64,000 nucleotides of DNA. It comes from CAYNST01 sp964434105 (GTDB lineage Bacteria; Pseudomonadota; Gammaproteobacteria; Pseudomonadales; Cellvibrionaceae). Positions 44,431-52,817 of the stretch are shown here, one piece after another (the stretch's first letter is position 1; the number at the start of each line of letters is the position of its first letter). Made by a program: the position numbers and the translations under genes. The notes beneath the pieces are model-generated. The model was given only the letters and a program-made list of their open reading frames with translations. It ran no database searches and was not told the origin of the DNA. Location: NCBI GenBank assembly GCA_964434105.1, contig CAYSTJ010000011.1, positions 1-64,000 on the forward strand, in the 5' to 3' direction.

Positions 44431-46251
44431 TTGAGTTATCAGGTCCTTGCCCGCAAATGGCGCCCCCGAAACTTCCGGGAAATGGTGGGGCAGGAGCACG
44501 TGCTCAAGGCGTTAATCAATGCGCTGGATAACAACCGCCTGCATCACGCTTACCTCTTTACCGGCACGCGCGGCGTGGGCAAAACCACAATCGCCCGGAT
44601 ACTGGCGAAATGTCTGAACTGCGAGCGCGGGATCAGTGCGACCCCCTGCGGTGAGTGCCCGGCCTGTCAGGAGATTGCCGGCGGGCGGTTTGTCGACCTG
44701 ATCGAGGTGGATGCCGCGTCCCGCACCCGCGTCGAGGATACGCGTGAGTTGCTGGACAACGTGCAGTATGCACCTACCCGGGGGCGCTTCAAGATCTATC
44801 TCATCGACGAAGTGCATATGCTTTCCGGGCACAGTTTCAACGCCTTGTTGAAAACACTCGAAGAGCCACCGGAGCACGTCAAGTTTCTTCTCGCCACTAC
44901 CGATCCCCAGAAATTGCCCGTGACCATTCTGTCCCGGTGCCTGCAGTTCAACCTTAAAAATATGAATCCGGAGCGGATTGTGCAGCACCTCAAAACGGTG
45001 CTGGACGCTGAAAGCATTCCGTATGAAGAGGCGGCTCTGTGGTTGCTGGCCCGTTCGGCCGATGGCAGTATGCGCGATGCTCTGAGCCTGACCGATCAGG
45101 CGATAGGGTTTGGCAGTGGCACAGTGGCCGATGCCGATGTCAATGCGATGCTCGGTACCATCGACCATCGCCTGATCGAAAATCTCGTTACGCATCTGGT
45201 CGCCGGCAGTGGCGCCGGCGTGCTGTCGGCAATTGCCGATTTTGCCGGGCAGTCGCCGGACTATGAAACAGCCCTGGCAGATTTGATTATGCTGCTGCAC
45301 CGCATCGCTATTGCGCAGGCTGTGCCGGAAGCGCTGGATAATACGTTAGGCGACCGGGAGCAGATACTGACGTTTGCGAAGGCATTGCCGGCAGAGGACG
45401 TGCAGTTGTTTTACCAGACGGCATTGCTCGGTCGTCGGGATTTGCACCTTGCACCAGACCCGCGGTCGGGCTTCGAAATGATCTTGCTGCGGATGCTGGC
45501 GTTTCGACCGCAACGACCGGAGGACGTGCCGGAAGTGCCGACAGAAACCGCGCCCCCCACCGCCCCTGCCATTCAGAGGGAAGTCACGCCGCGCGAACCG
45601 GCCGGCCCGACGCTGGAGGCGCGGCTACGCGAAGACCTGGCCGCGGAGGCGGAGATACGCCAAAAAAAGCCCCGACCGGCCGGTGATGGATCGTCACCGG
45701 CTAAGGGTGCCGCGGCCGTCCTTGAACAGCCGGCCACGGCTATCACAGAACCGGCTCGGCCGGCTGTTATTGACAGTCACCCGGATATTGCGCAGGACGC
45801 GGCTACACGACCCGACCGGATCCCGACGGCAGATGGCATTGTACCGGGTACCATTGATGCAGTCGGTCCGGACAACTGGCTGTTGCTTTATCGGGCGCTC
45901 GGGATCCGCGGTGTGTTGCAGAGCACGGCGGCAAACTGCATATTAAAAGAATACAGTCAGGGGCAGCTGCATTTTATCCTCGATCAGGAAAAGGGTACGC
46001 TGTATGACGAGTCGCATTGCCAGCGATTGGCTGAGGTGCTTTCGCGTTATTTCAATGCGCCGGTGAAGGTCCGCATTTCGGTGGAGAAACTGCCGGCAGA
46101 TGCAGTAACGCCGATTATGGATGAGCAGTCCAGACAACAGCAGCGCCGGGAACAGGCAATGGGTCAGTTGCAGGGTGATCCGGTGGTGCGCGCCTTGCAG
46201 GAAGAGTTGGGTGCACGGCTGCTGGTGGACAGTCTGCAATTTAAATCGTAA
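44431..46251 (+). CDS. dnaX: DNA polymerase III subunits tau and gamma
   Basis: The full 606-residue tau product is the clamp-loader ATPase that also links the replicative polymerases. It starts at TTG (44431) with GGAGAAATCC upstream. The AAA+ core has GTRGVGKTT near residue 44, a four-Cys zinc motif (CLNC...CGECPAC) near 64-79, IDEVHML and ILSRCLQF. A Pro/Ala-rich linker (about 355-475) leads to the tau-specific C-terminal domain. A programmed -1 shift at 45663-45669 would give a 418-residue gamma form (413 normal codons plus five, then TGA at 45684-45686). It is followed by ybaB and recR. Confidence 0.96.
   Translation: MSYQVLARKWRPRNFREMVGQEHVLKALINALDNNRLHHAYLFTGTRGVGKTTIARILAKCLNCERGISATPCGECPACQEIAGGRFVDLIEVDAASRTRVEDTRELLDNVQYAPTRGRFKIYLIDEVHMLSGHSFNALLKTLEEPPEHVKFLLATTDPQKLPVTILSRCLQFNLKNMNPERIVQHLKTVLDAESIPYEEAALWLLARSADGSMRDALSLTDQAIGFGSGTVADADVNAMLGTIDHRLIENLVTHLVAGSGAGVLSAIADFAGQSPDYETALADLIMLLHRIAIAQAVPEALDNTLGDREQILTFAKALPAEDVQLFYQTALLGRRDLHLAPDPRSGFEMILLRMLAFRPQRPEDVPEVPTETAPPTAPAIQREVTPREPAGPTLEARLREDLAAEAEIRQKKPRPAGDGSSPAKGAAAVLEQPATAITEPARPAVIDSHPDIAQDAATRPDRIPTADGIVPGTIDAVGPDNWLLLYRALGIRGVLQSTAANCILKEYSQGQLHFILDQEKGTLYDESHCQRLAEVLSRYFNAPVKVRISVEKLPADAVTPIMDEQSRQQQRREQAMGQLQGDPVVRALQEELGARLLVDSLQFKS
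45645..45701 (+). promoter_or_regulatory. Programmed -1 ribosomal frameshift signal in dnaX
   Basis: All three classical elements are present. Shine-Dalgarno-like ggagg and ggag lie at 45645-45649 and 45651-45654. The slippery heptamer A-AAA-AAG is in the correct frame at 45663-45669. Nine bases later comes a perfect 8 bp stem, gccggtga (45679-45686) with tcaccggc (45694-45701), around a seven-base loop. The -1 frame meets TGA at 45684-45686, inside the stem. This matches the E. coli dnaX signal in heptamer and layout. Confidence 0.93.
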
Positions 46252-46257
46252 CGATTT

Positions 46258-46315
46258 AGATCGTGTAGTAACTGTCAGATCGTGTAGTAACTGTCAGATC
46301 GTGTAGCAACCGGTC
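46258..46315 (+). repeat. Three tandem repeats of about 19 bp after dnaX
   Basis: The unit agatcgtgtagtaactgtc occurs twice exactly (46258-46276, 46277-46295), then once with changes (agatcgtgtagcaaccggtc). Each contains taactgtc or a variant, like the taactgttcag end of the adjacent dispersed repeat. A perfect palindrome, aaatcgtaacgattt (46243-46257), overlaps the dnaX stop just before. These may be remnants of element ends duplicated by repeated insertion. Confidence 0.85.
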
Positions 46316-46325
46316 AGCGGGTGCA

Positions 46326-46531
46326 ATAACTGTTCAGACTGCGCCCAGATTGGTTCAGAGCAAGGCGAAAAATGTGAGTTTACTCGTGTGAATAGCGCGC
46401 TTCCTGCGCTTCGCGCTACGCACCGCCTGGCCGGGCGTTCGTACCTGTTCCCGACAGGTTTGTGACCATTTTTTAACGCAGCTTTCATTTGTAGGTGCAG
46501 GGGCAAATCGGGGCGTGAACTGAACAGTTAC
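46326..46531. repeat. Dispersed intergenic repeat, copy C (long form, inverted relative to A and B)
   Basis: It starts ataactgttcag and ends ctgaacagttac. Between these lie the shared blocks agcaaggcg, aaaatgtgagttta, gtgaccatttttt, aacgcagct and gggcaaatcggggcgtgaac, so it is the reverse complement of copies A and B. Two extra stretches enlarge it to 206 bp. One is about 70 bases with internal inverted repeats (tagcgcg...cgcgcta; acctgttcccgacaggt), part of which is shared with copy D at 655-726. The other is a short piece near 46486-46500. A run of A follows the right end. Confidence 0.87.
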
Positions 46532-46618
46532 AATCAAAAAAATACTGAAACCGGCCCGGAGCTCTGGGCATCCGGACCGGTAACCTTAACAGCCAGTACA
46601 ATAAATGAGGTGGTGCTT

Positions 46619-46939
46619 ATGTTCAATATGGGCGATATGATGAAGCAGGTGCAGGACATGCAGGGAAAAATGCAGCAAATGCAGGAGGAACTCGCCAATA
46701 TTGAGGTTCAGGGCCAGTCCGGTGCCGGGCTGGTTACCATAACCATGACGGGGCGTAACGATGTCCGTGCTGTCAGTATCGATTCGGGCCTGATGACGGA
46801 AGAAAAGGCGATGCTGGAAGATCTGCTGGCAGCTGCGGTCAATGATGCAGTACGCCGTGTGGAGGAGGCCAAATCCGAGAAAATGAAGGGGCTTACTGCC
46901 GGCCTGAATATTCCACCCGGTTTTAAAATGCCGTTCTGA
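46619..46939 (+). CDS. ybaB: YbaB/EbfC nucleoid-associated protein
   Basis: The 106-residue DNA-binding protein has the family pattern: MKQVQDMQGKMQQMQEEL coiled-coil start, GxGLVTITMTGRNDVRAVSID centre, and a C-terminal AGLNIPPGFKMPF. It binds DNA and affects nucleoid organisation. The ATG at 46619, with GAGGTGG upstream, fits the usual start MFNMGDMM better than a GTG three codons earlier. It sits between dnaX and recR, the normal order. Confidence 0.95.
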   Translation: MFNMGDMMKQVQDMQGKMQQMQEELANIEVQGQSGAGLVTITMTGRNDVRAVSIDSGLMTEEKAMLEDLLAAAVNDAVRRVEEAKSEKMKGLTAGLNIPPGFKMPF

Positions 46940-46947
46940 GGCCAACT

Positions 46948-47538
46948 GTGTTCAGCCCGCTGTTAGATGAATTGATAGCCGCTCTACGTGTATTGCCTGG
47001 CGTCGGACCCAAAACTGCACAGCGCATGGCGCTGCACCTGCTGGAACGTAACCGTACCGGCGGTAGCCGCCTGGCCGATGCATTGCAACGGGCCATCGAG
47101 CGGGTAGGGCGTTGTGATCTATGCCGGACTCTGACTGAAGAGCCAAGATGTCGGCTCTGCACCAATGACCAGCGCGATCGACGGCTGCTGTGTGTGGTGG
47201 AAAATCCCGGTGACGTCCTGGCTCTGGAGCAGGCCGGCTCTTACGACGGGCTGTATTTTGTTCTGCACGGTCACCTTTCGCCGATTGATGGTATCGGACC
47301 GGGCGAGCTGGGTATGGCCGAATTGCAGCAACGCCTGCGGGCAGACATCGCCGAGGTCATTGTTGCTACGGGTTCTTCAATGGAAGGCGAGGCGACTGCG
47401 CATTACATCGCCGATAAAGCGCGTCACGCCGGCATAAAAATCAGCCGGATCGCGCACGGGATACCGATGGGTGGTGAGCTGGAATATATTGATGGCAATA
47501 CGCTGGCGCATGCGCTGGTTAGTCGTCGGGAGTTATAA
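46948..47538 (+). CDS. recR: Recombination protein RecR
   Basis: The 196-residue protein works with RecF and RecO in daughter-strand gap repair. It starts at GTG eight bases after ybaB. A helix-hairpin-helix segment (LPGVGPKTAQRMA), a four-Cys zinc finger (CDLC...CRLC) and a Toprim domain (VVENPGDVLALE) are in the usual order. Length is typical. Confidence 0.96.
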   Translation: MFSPLLDELIAALRVLPGVGPKTAQRMALHLLERNRTGGSRLADALQRAIERVGRCDLCRTLTEEPRCRLCTNDQRDRRLLCVVENPGDVLALEQAGSYDGLYFVLHGHLSPIDGIGPGELGMAELQQRLRADIAEVIVATGSSMEGEATAHYIADKARHAGIKISRIAHGIPMGGELEYIDGNTLAHALVSRREL

Positions 47539-47540
47539 CA

Positions 47541-48671
47541 TTGCATAAAGGCATAAAACCCGTAGTATGGGTACGTTCGGCCGACGCGCTTGCGAGTCAT
47601 TGTGACGAATGGATGACGCTGCCGATGGTATCGATGGATACCGAGTTCATCCGGACCAACACCTTCTTCCCGGCACCGGCACTTATTCAATTGCACGATG
47701 GTAAAGCCAATTACCTGATCGACCCACTTGCGATCAGCGATCTTTCCGCATTGTCCCGTCTGCTGCAGTCCAGCCGTGTTATCAAGGCCATGCATGCCTG
47801 CTCGGAGGATTTGGAGGTATTCTTTCATCTGCACGGCAACCTGCCCGAAAATGTGCTGGATACTCAGGTAGCGGCAGCCATGTGCAATTATGGCTATTCG
47901 GTTGGCTATGCAAACCTGGCGCAACAGATGTTGTCGGTCACCATCCCGAAGGAGGAAACCCGGTCGGATTGGCTAAAGCGTCCCCTGACCGATGCCCAGC
48001 AGGCCTACGCCGCCCTGGATGTGGAATACCTTTTTTTGATTGCCCGACGGTTGTTCGATGAGCTGCAGGCGCAGAACCGTCTATCCTGGTTACAGGATGA
48101 TTATAGAACGTTATGTGACCGGTTTATGGCGTCGCAGCAGCCAACCGGTGCGATTGACCGGTTGAAAGCGGCCTGGCGTTTACAGGGGCGTCAGCTCGCG
48201 ATACTGCACCGGCTTGCCGCCTGGCGTGAAGGTGTGGCCCGGCTGCGCAATATTCCTCGCAGTTGGGTCATCGCCGACAACGCGTTGTACGATATCGCCG
48301 AGAGAGCGCCGGATCATATCGGGCAATTGCACGCCATCGAGGGACTTTCCCCCAGCGCCATACGCCGCCACGGGGACGCGGTAGTCGATGAGGTTAAACA
48401 GGCACTGTCGCTGGCCGATGAAGCGCTGCCGCCCATGCAACCGCAGCCGCTGAACAGCGAGCAGCGGAAATTTGTAAAAAAGCTGCGAAACTACGTCGGT
48501 GTACTGGCGCAGGAGCAGGGCATTGCACCGGAATTGCTCGCGCGTCGCAGCGACTACGAACATATGGCGAGAGCGCTGCACAGCGGCCTTTCCGGGCCGG
48601 CGATCCTGCCCGAAACCATGACAGGCTGGCGCGCGGAGATGGTCGCGTCCGTTATTCCGGAGAATTTATGA
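47541..48671 (+). CDS. rnd: Ribonuclease D
   Basis: The 376-residue 3'-5' exoribonuclease trims tRNA precursors. The DEDDy residues are visible: SMDTEFIRT, HACSEDLEVF near residue 75, and AYAALDVEYL near 155. An HRDC domain follows in the second half. The start is a TTG two bases after the recR stop, so it is probably coupled with recR. The end overlaps ycgL by four bases. Confidence 0.93.
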   Translation: MHKGIKPVVWVRSADALASHCDEWMTLPMVSMDTEFIRTNTFFPAPALIQLHDGKANYLIDPLAISDLSALSRLLQSSRVIKAMHACSEDLEVFFHLHGNLPENVLDTQVAAAMCNYGYSVGYANLAQQMLSVTIPKEETRSDWLKRPLTDAQQAYAALDVEYLFLIARRLFDELQAQNRLSWLQDDYRTLCDRFMASQQPTGAIDRLKAAWRLQGRQLAILHRLAAWREGVARLRNIPRSWVIADNALYDIAERAPDHIGQLHAIEGLSPSAIRRHGDAVVDEVKQALSLADEALPPMQPQPLNSEQRKFVKKLRNYVGVLAQEQGIAPELLARRSDYEHMARALHSGLSGPAILPETMTGWRAEMVASVIPENL

Positions 48672-48952
48672 AACTTGACTGTGAAGTGTATCGAAGCCCC
48701 CGAAAAGAAGGCCTTTATCTGTATGTCATTAACGAGCGGGCGCTGGAGGACATTCCCGAAACGTTGCGCCAGCAGTTCGGCACGCCCGAGCTGGCCATGA
48801 CGCTCGAGCTTGCACCAACGCGGAAACTGGCACGGGCCGACGTGCTCAAGGTCATGGAAGCCTTGCAGACCCAAGGCTACTATTTACAGGTGCCACCGAT
48901 GCCAGGCAGCGAGATGGTGTCGATCGCCAACAAAAACAGCAAGCTCTATTAA
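48668..48952 (+). CDS. ycgL: YcgL domain protein
   Basis: The 94-residue protein matches the YcgL family: CEVYRSPRKEGLYLYV at the start and a central PETLRQQFG, with the ending YLQVPP. It has no known activity. The ATGA overlap with rnd and the close ycgN gene make a conserved gammaproteobacterial order. Confidence 0.9.
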   Translation: MKLDCEVYRSPRKEGLYLYVINERALEDIPETLRQQFGTPELAMTLELAPTRKLARADVLKVMEALQTQGYYLQVPPMPGSEMVSIANKNSKLY

Positions 48953-48956
48953 CGAC

Positions 48957-49397
48957 ATGGACATGTTCTGGCAGACAAAGAATTTCGCCGAAATGACAAC
49001 CAGGGAATGGGAAAGCCTGTGCGATGGCTGCGGTAAGTGCTGCCTGGTGAAGCTGGAGGACGATGATACCGGCGAAGTTTATTATACGGACGTAGCTTGT
49101 CGCTATCTGGATTCGTCGACAGCACGCTGCCGGGATTATCAGCAGCGACATCACAACGTGCCCGCCTGTCTCAACCTGACGCCTGATGCCACCTTCCTGT
49201 ACGACTGGTTGCCGGACACCTGCGCATATCGGTTGCTGGCACAGGAACAGCCATTGCCAGACTGGCATCCACTCATCACGGGCATTGAAAACTCCACGGT
49301 GCTGTCTGGTCGCTCGGTTGCGGATCGCGTAGTGAGCGAAGACGATATTCCGGAAGAATTGTGGCAGGAACGTTTGATTCTATGGGTAGACGAATGA
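48957..49397 (+). CDS. ycgN: YcgN/UPF0260 Cys-cluster protein
   Basis: The 146-residue protein has the Cys-rich motif LCDGCGKCCLVKLED near residue 21, further Cys residues in ACRYLD, RCRDY and ACLNL, and the ending ERLILWVDE. These residues probably bind zinc or an iron-sulfur cluster. Function is unknown. The ATG at 48957 lies just after ycgL; another ATG two codons on is possible. The stop overlaps slyX. Confidence 0.9.
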   Translation: MDMFWQTKNFAEMTTREWESLCDGCGKCCLVKLEDDDTGEVYYTDVACRYLDSSTARCRDYQQRHHNVPACLNLTPDATFLYDWLPDTCAYRLLAQEQPLPDWHPLITGIENSTVLSGRSVADRVVSEDDIPEELWQERLILWVDE

Positions 49398-49615
49398 GTC
49401 AGGTGACGGTAGATGATCAGCTGGTCGACCTGCAAAGTCGACTTGCATTTCAGGAAGACAGTATCCAGAGCTTCAGCGATCAGCTGATGCAACAAAGCAA
49501 GGATCTTGAGCGGCTTCAGATACAGGTTTTGTCGATGCATAAACGCCTGCAGGAGATGGCCCGTCAGCTGGAAGACCGGGAGCAACCGGATGACAGTCCG
49601 CCGCCGCATTATTGA
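49394..49615 (+). CDS. slyX: SlyX family protein
   Basis: This 73-residue protein is a short coiled coil of the SlyX type: LVDLQSRLAFQEDSIQ, then a heptad region, and the ending PPPHY. The ATG at 49394 overlaps the ycgN stop (ATGA), which supports this start over one four codons upstream. Its role is unknown. The last five codons are part of a 15 bp tandem duplication. Confidence 0.9.
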   Translation: MSQVTVDDQLVDLQSRLAFQEDSIQSFSDQLMQQSKDLERLQIQVLSMHKRLQEMARQLEDREQPDDSPPPHY

Positions 49616-49630
49616 CCGCCGCATTATTGA
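49601..49630 (+). repeat. Exact 15 bp tandem duplication across the slyX stop
   Basis: The unit ccgccgcattattga occurs at 49601-49615 and again at 49616-49630. The first copy encodes PPHY and the slyX stop; the second repeats them after the stop in the same frame. It looks like a recent slippage event with no effect on the protein. Confidence 0.95.
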
Positions 49631-49723
49631 CAGGCATGACAACAAGACGCTGCGGGCTTCCGAAATTTCCTATCGGTAGCCTGTGCAGTGACACCCCGAA
49701 TTTGATAATCGGACAATGAGACA

Positions 49724-50086
49724 ATGTATACGCACGATGAATATTTGTATGGCTGGCTGATCTATCTGGCCGGGGTTGCGCTGATGATGGGCTGCGGCTG
49801 GTACTTTACGACCGGAATTCGTTTTCGGCCGCTTAAAATTCTGATTCGTGTGGCGGCGGCCGTATTTTTTCTGGTGCCCTGGTATGCTTCGTCCGAGCTG
49901 GATTACCTGGCGCCCGCCTGGTTGATCGCTTCATTTGAAGGGGTCTTGGGTGGAGATACGTCATTCTGGCGAGCCGGGGCACCGTTGCTCAGCGCGGTGG
50001 CGTTGGCCTCTACAATTGCACTGTTAATCATTGCCGGACTACATTTCTTGCGAAAAGACAGAGAGCCGGTGGATTCTTCCGCATAA
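49724..50086 (+). CDS. Small membrane protein of unknown function
   Basis: This 120-residue protein has three predicted membrane segments (about residues 9-30, 38-55 and 83-106) and a short charged C-terminal tail with RKDRE. It starts after a weak purine-rich site. It precedes the von Willebrand factor A gene on the same strand, with about 280 bases between. I do not recognise the family; the pairing with the large A-domain protein suggests an envelope role. Confidence 0.75.
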   Translation: MYTHDEYLYGWLIYLAGVALMMGCGWYFTTGIRFRPLKILIRVAAAVFFLVPWYASSELDYLAPAWLIASFEGVLGGDTSFWRAGAPLLSAVALASTIALLIIAGLHFLRKDREPVDSSA

Positions 50087-50369
50087 AATAAATCCCTGGG
50101 GGCGAACGGCGCTGGCAGGGTGGTGTTCGGTTATTTCCTGATATCTGGCGGGCGGGCTGCTACAGTTACCTGTATATAACGACAACCGCCAGACTCCGAC
50201 AGCCGGGATGGGCACAGGGTTGCTGCCGACCTGCGCCGTACGGCCGGACGGGGCCGACGTTTCAAAAGGTGCGTCTGTTTCCGTTGAAAACGGTATCGTG
50301 CCCGCTCTGGCAGCGCGTGCTGACGAAACGTATCGAGCGGTTGTCGGGAATCTCGTCGGGGAGATCGGA

Positions 50370-52706
50370 TTGGTATTGACCAGACAATTGCGGCATATTC
50401 TTCTTCTCCCGTTGCTTGCGGCGTGGTTGCTATTGTTCGCCGTTTCGGTATGTCTCGCGCAAGTATCCCCGCCACAGCCACCTGAAGCTGCCGACGTACG
50501 CCTGCTCATTGATATTTCCGGGAGCATGAAGCAAAACGATCCCCAAAACCTCCGGCTACCATCCGTGGACCTTCTGGTGCGTCTGCTGCCCGATGGTAGC
50601 CGGGCGGGCGTATGGACCTTCGGTCGATACGTGAACATGTTGGTTCCCTTTGGCACAGTTGATGATGCGTGGCGAGAGAAAGCGCTTGAGCGTGCGGACG
50701 GGATCAATTCCACCGGACTCTTCACGAATATCGGTGAAGCCCTGGAACAGGCAGCGACTCTGCCGGCGTCAGTGGATGCGCGCCCGAATATTATCCTGTT
50801 AACCGATGGCATGGTCGATATCGACACGAATCCCCAGGTCAACCACGACGAGAACCGACGCATCATCAGGGAAATTCTGCCCGGTCTGCGGCAGCAGAAT
50901 TTCCGGTTGCATACCATTGCGCTGTCGGCCAATGCGGATACCGCCCTGCTGGAAAAGCTGGCCGAGGAAACAACCGGAACGTCAACTATCGTAGAGTCGG
51001 CGGATGCGTTGTTGCAGGCCTTTCTACGGGCGTTCGACGCATCTGCCCCGGTGACCGAACTGCCACTCAGTGCATCCAACAGTTTTATTGTCGATGCCTC
51101 GGTAGAAGAGTTCACCGCGCTGGTATTCAGGCGCTTCGTCGATGAAGATACCCACCTGGTCGGACCTGACGACAGGGTTTTGCTGCACAATCGTCCGGAT
51201 GAAAATAGCCGCTGGCATCGCGCAGACACCTACGATCTGATTACTGTCGCTCAGCCGGATGCAGGCGAGTGGAAGATCCTGGCGGATATTGCGCCTGAGA
51301 GCCGGGTTACCATACTCAGCAATCTGAAGCTGCGCCTGCAGGCACTGCCTTCGAGTCTGGTTCAGGGCGCCGCACTGGAAGCGGCGTTTGTACTGGTTGA
51401 CGACAATGGCGTCATTACTGACAGTGCGTTTCTCTCCATGTTGTCTGCCGATATCGAACTGGTCTCTGTTGAGGACGCTTCAATAAGGCGTACCGTGTGG
51501 ACGCATCATATCGCGAAGCGCAGTGCGCCGGGCGACGGCATTTTCGAATTTGACCTGCCGCCCCTCGAACAGGCCGGCCGTTACAGGCTGACAATCACGG
51601 TCGACGGCCAGACATTTCAGCGGCGTCTCAAACATCACTTGCAGGTCCAACTTCCTTTCACTGTGCATCGCAGAAATATCGTCACTGAGTATGGTGAGCC
51701 GGGGTTTCGGCTACAGGTGGTGCCTGCCGGTGACAATATTGTCGAAAATCAGACTCAGGTCGTGGTCGCAGTAACAGACCCGTCAGGCCGGAAAACCGTG
51801 CGGCCACTCGTGTGGGATAGCGAAGGGTTCTGGCAAGTGGAAATTCCGGCCTACCGCAGCGGCGATTTTATCGGTGCCGTCAGGGTGACCGGGAACGATG
51901 TTCATGGGAACAGTTTTGAGTATGCGCTGACGCCGGTGCTATTGACGTTTCAGCCGGATGATCTGATGGTCGATCAAACGGTTGATGCAGAAGTGCAGGA
52001 AGCACAGCCAGCGGGATTGGCGGAAAGCGCGGACGCGTTGGTAGAGGAACCAAATATACCGCCGCAGCGTATAGTGCCCGTCTGGCTCGGCATTGGTATC
52101 CTTGTTCTGGTTAACGCCCTGGTGGGGTGGGGTACCTACTACCTGATTCGCAAATGGTATAGGCTGCGCAAAGCGCCCGAGCCGGCGTTAATGGATCTGC
52201 CCGTCGCCGGGACGCACGATGGTACGGACCTGGCAGACGATGAGGGTCTTATGAACGAGTTCGACGAGGAACCTTTGCTGGACGAATTCAAAATGGACGA
52301 AGTCGACACGGACGATGAAGCGCAATTTGTCGACGAGCGCCCGCCGGAGTTCGAGGAATCATCGACGGCTGGACCCAACGCAGCGGCGGCGACGGAAACA
52401 GAGGTTGCCGGGGGTGACCAGGATGCACCGGATGACATCAAGGCATCCAGCGAAGATTACGATGTAGGCGATGTCATTGATGATATACACGAAGAGCTGC
52501 TGGAACTGGTCGCGGGCGAATCGTCCCCGGAAGCGCAGAAAGAATTTGCGGCCGATATGTTGAAAGCGCAAGGCCTGGATCTTGAAGAAGATGAGATGGA
52601 CGATGCCATATCCAATCTGATCGCCGAACTGGACGGCAAATCGGACGAAACGAATGAGCAGGAATCACCGGATAGCGAAGAAGATGATGCCTCAAAGACG
52701 TCCTAG
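50370..52706 (+). CDS. Large von Willebrand factor A domain membrane protein with acidic tail
   Basis: The 778-residue protein (TTG start) has a signal peptide LLLPLLAAWLLLFAVSVCLAQ and then an A domain with the metal site LLIDISGSM near residue 50 and TDGMVDID near 145. Beta-rich regions of about 350 residues follow, then one membrane segment (VWLGIGILVLVNALVGWGTYY) near 575-597. The roughly 180-residue cytoplasmic tail is strongly acidic (Asp/Glu-rich). The frame is open back to 50208, but GGGGAG six bases before the TTG at 50370 and the signal peptide favour this start. It may belong to the TIGR03503-like gammaproteobacterial group; I am not sure. Ligand unknown. Confidence 0.82.
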   Translation: MVLTRQLRHILLLPLLAAWLLLFAVSVCLAQVSPPQPPEAADVRLLIDISGSMKQNDPQNLRLPSVDLLVRLLPDGSRAGVWTFGRYVNMLVPFGTVDDAWREKALERADGINSTGLFTNIGEALEQAATLPASVDARPNIILLTDGMVDIDTNPQVNHDENRRIIREILPGLRQQNFRLHTIALSANADTALLEKLAEETTGTSTIVESADALLQAFLRAFDASAPVTELPLSASNSFIVDASVEEFTALVFRRFVDEDTHLVGPDDRVLLHNRPDENSRWHRADTYDLITVAQPDAGEWKILADIAPESRVTILSNLKLRLQALPSSLVQGAALEAAFVLVDDNGVITDSAFLSMLSADIELVSVEDASIRRTVWTHHIAKRSAPGDGIFEFDLPPLEQAGRYRLTITVDGQTFQRRLKHHLQVQLPFTVHRRNIVTEYGEPGFRLQVVPAGDNIVENQTQVVVAVTDPSGRKTVRPLVWDSEGFWQVEIPAYRSGDFIGAVRVTGNDVHGNSFEYALTPVLLTFQPDDLMVDQTVDAEVQEAQPAGLAESADALVEEPNIPPQRIVPVWLGIGILVLVNALVGWGTYYLIRKWYRLRKAPEPALMDLPVAGTHDGTDLADDEGLMNEFDEEPLLDEFKMDEVDTDDEAQFVDERPPEFEESSTAGPNAAAATETEVAGGDQDAPDDIKASSEDYDVGDVIDDIHEELLELVAGESSPEAQKEFAADMLKAQGLDLEEDEMDDAISNLIAELDGKSDETNEQESPDSEEDDASKTS

Positions 52707-52817
52707 GTCGGTTGCCGTCAACCGTGCATTTGTGGTGACGATGAGACGCCAACAGACACGGTATTCGGTAACAGGGCAGCATTCCGGCGCCATCCATGGC
52801 AACCGGCAGGCTGATGT

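Noticed and set aside
50039..51229. 396-codon minus-strand frame
   Set aside because: It is fully antisense to the A-domain protein and rich in Ser/Arg/Ala as expected for a GC-rich shadow frame.
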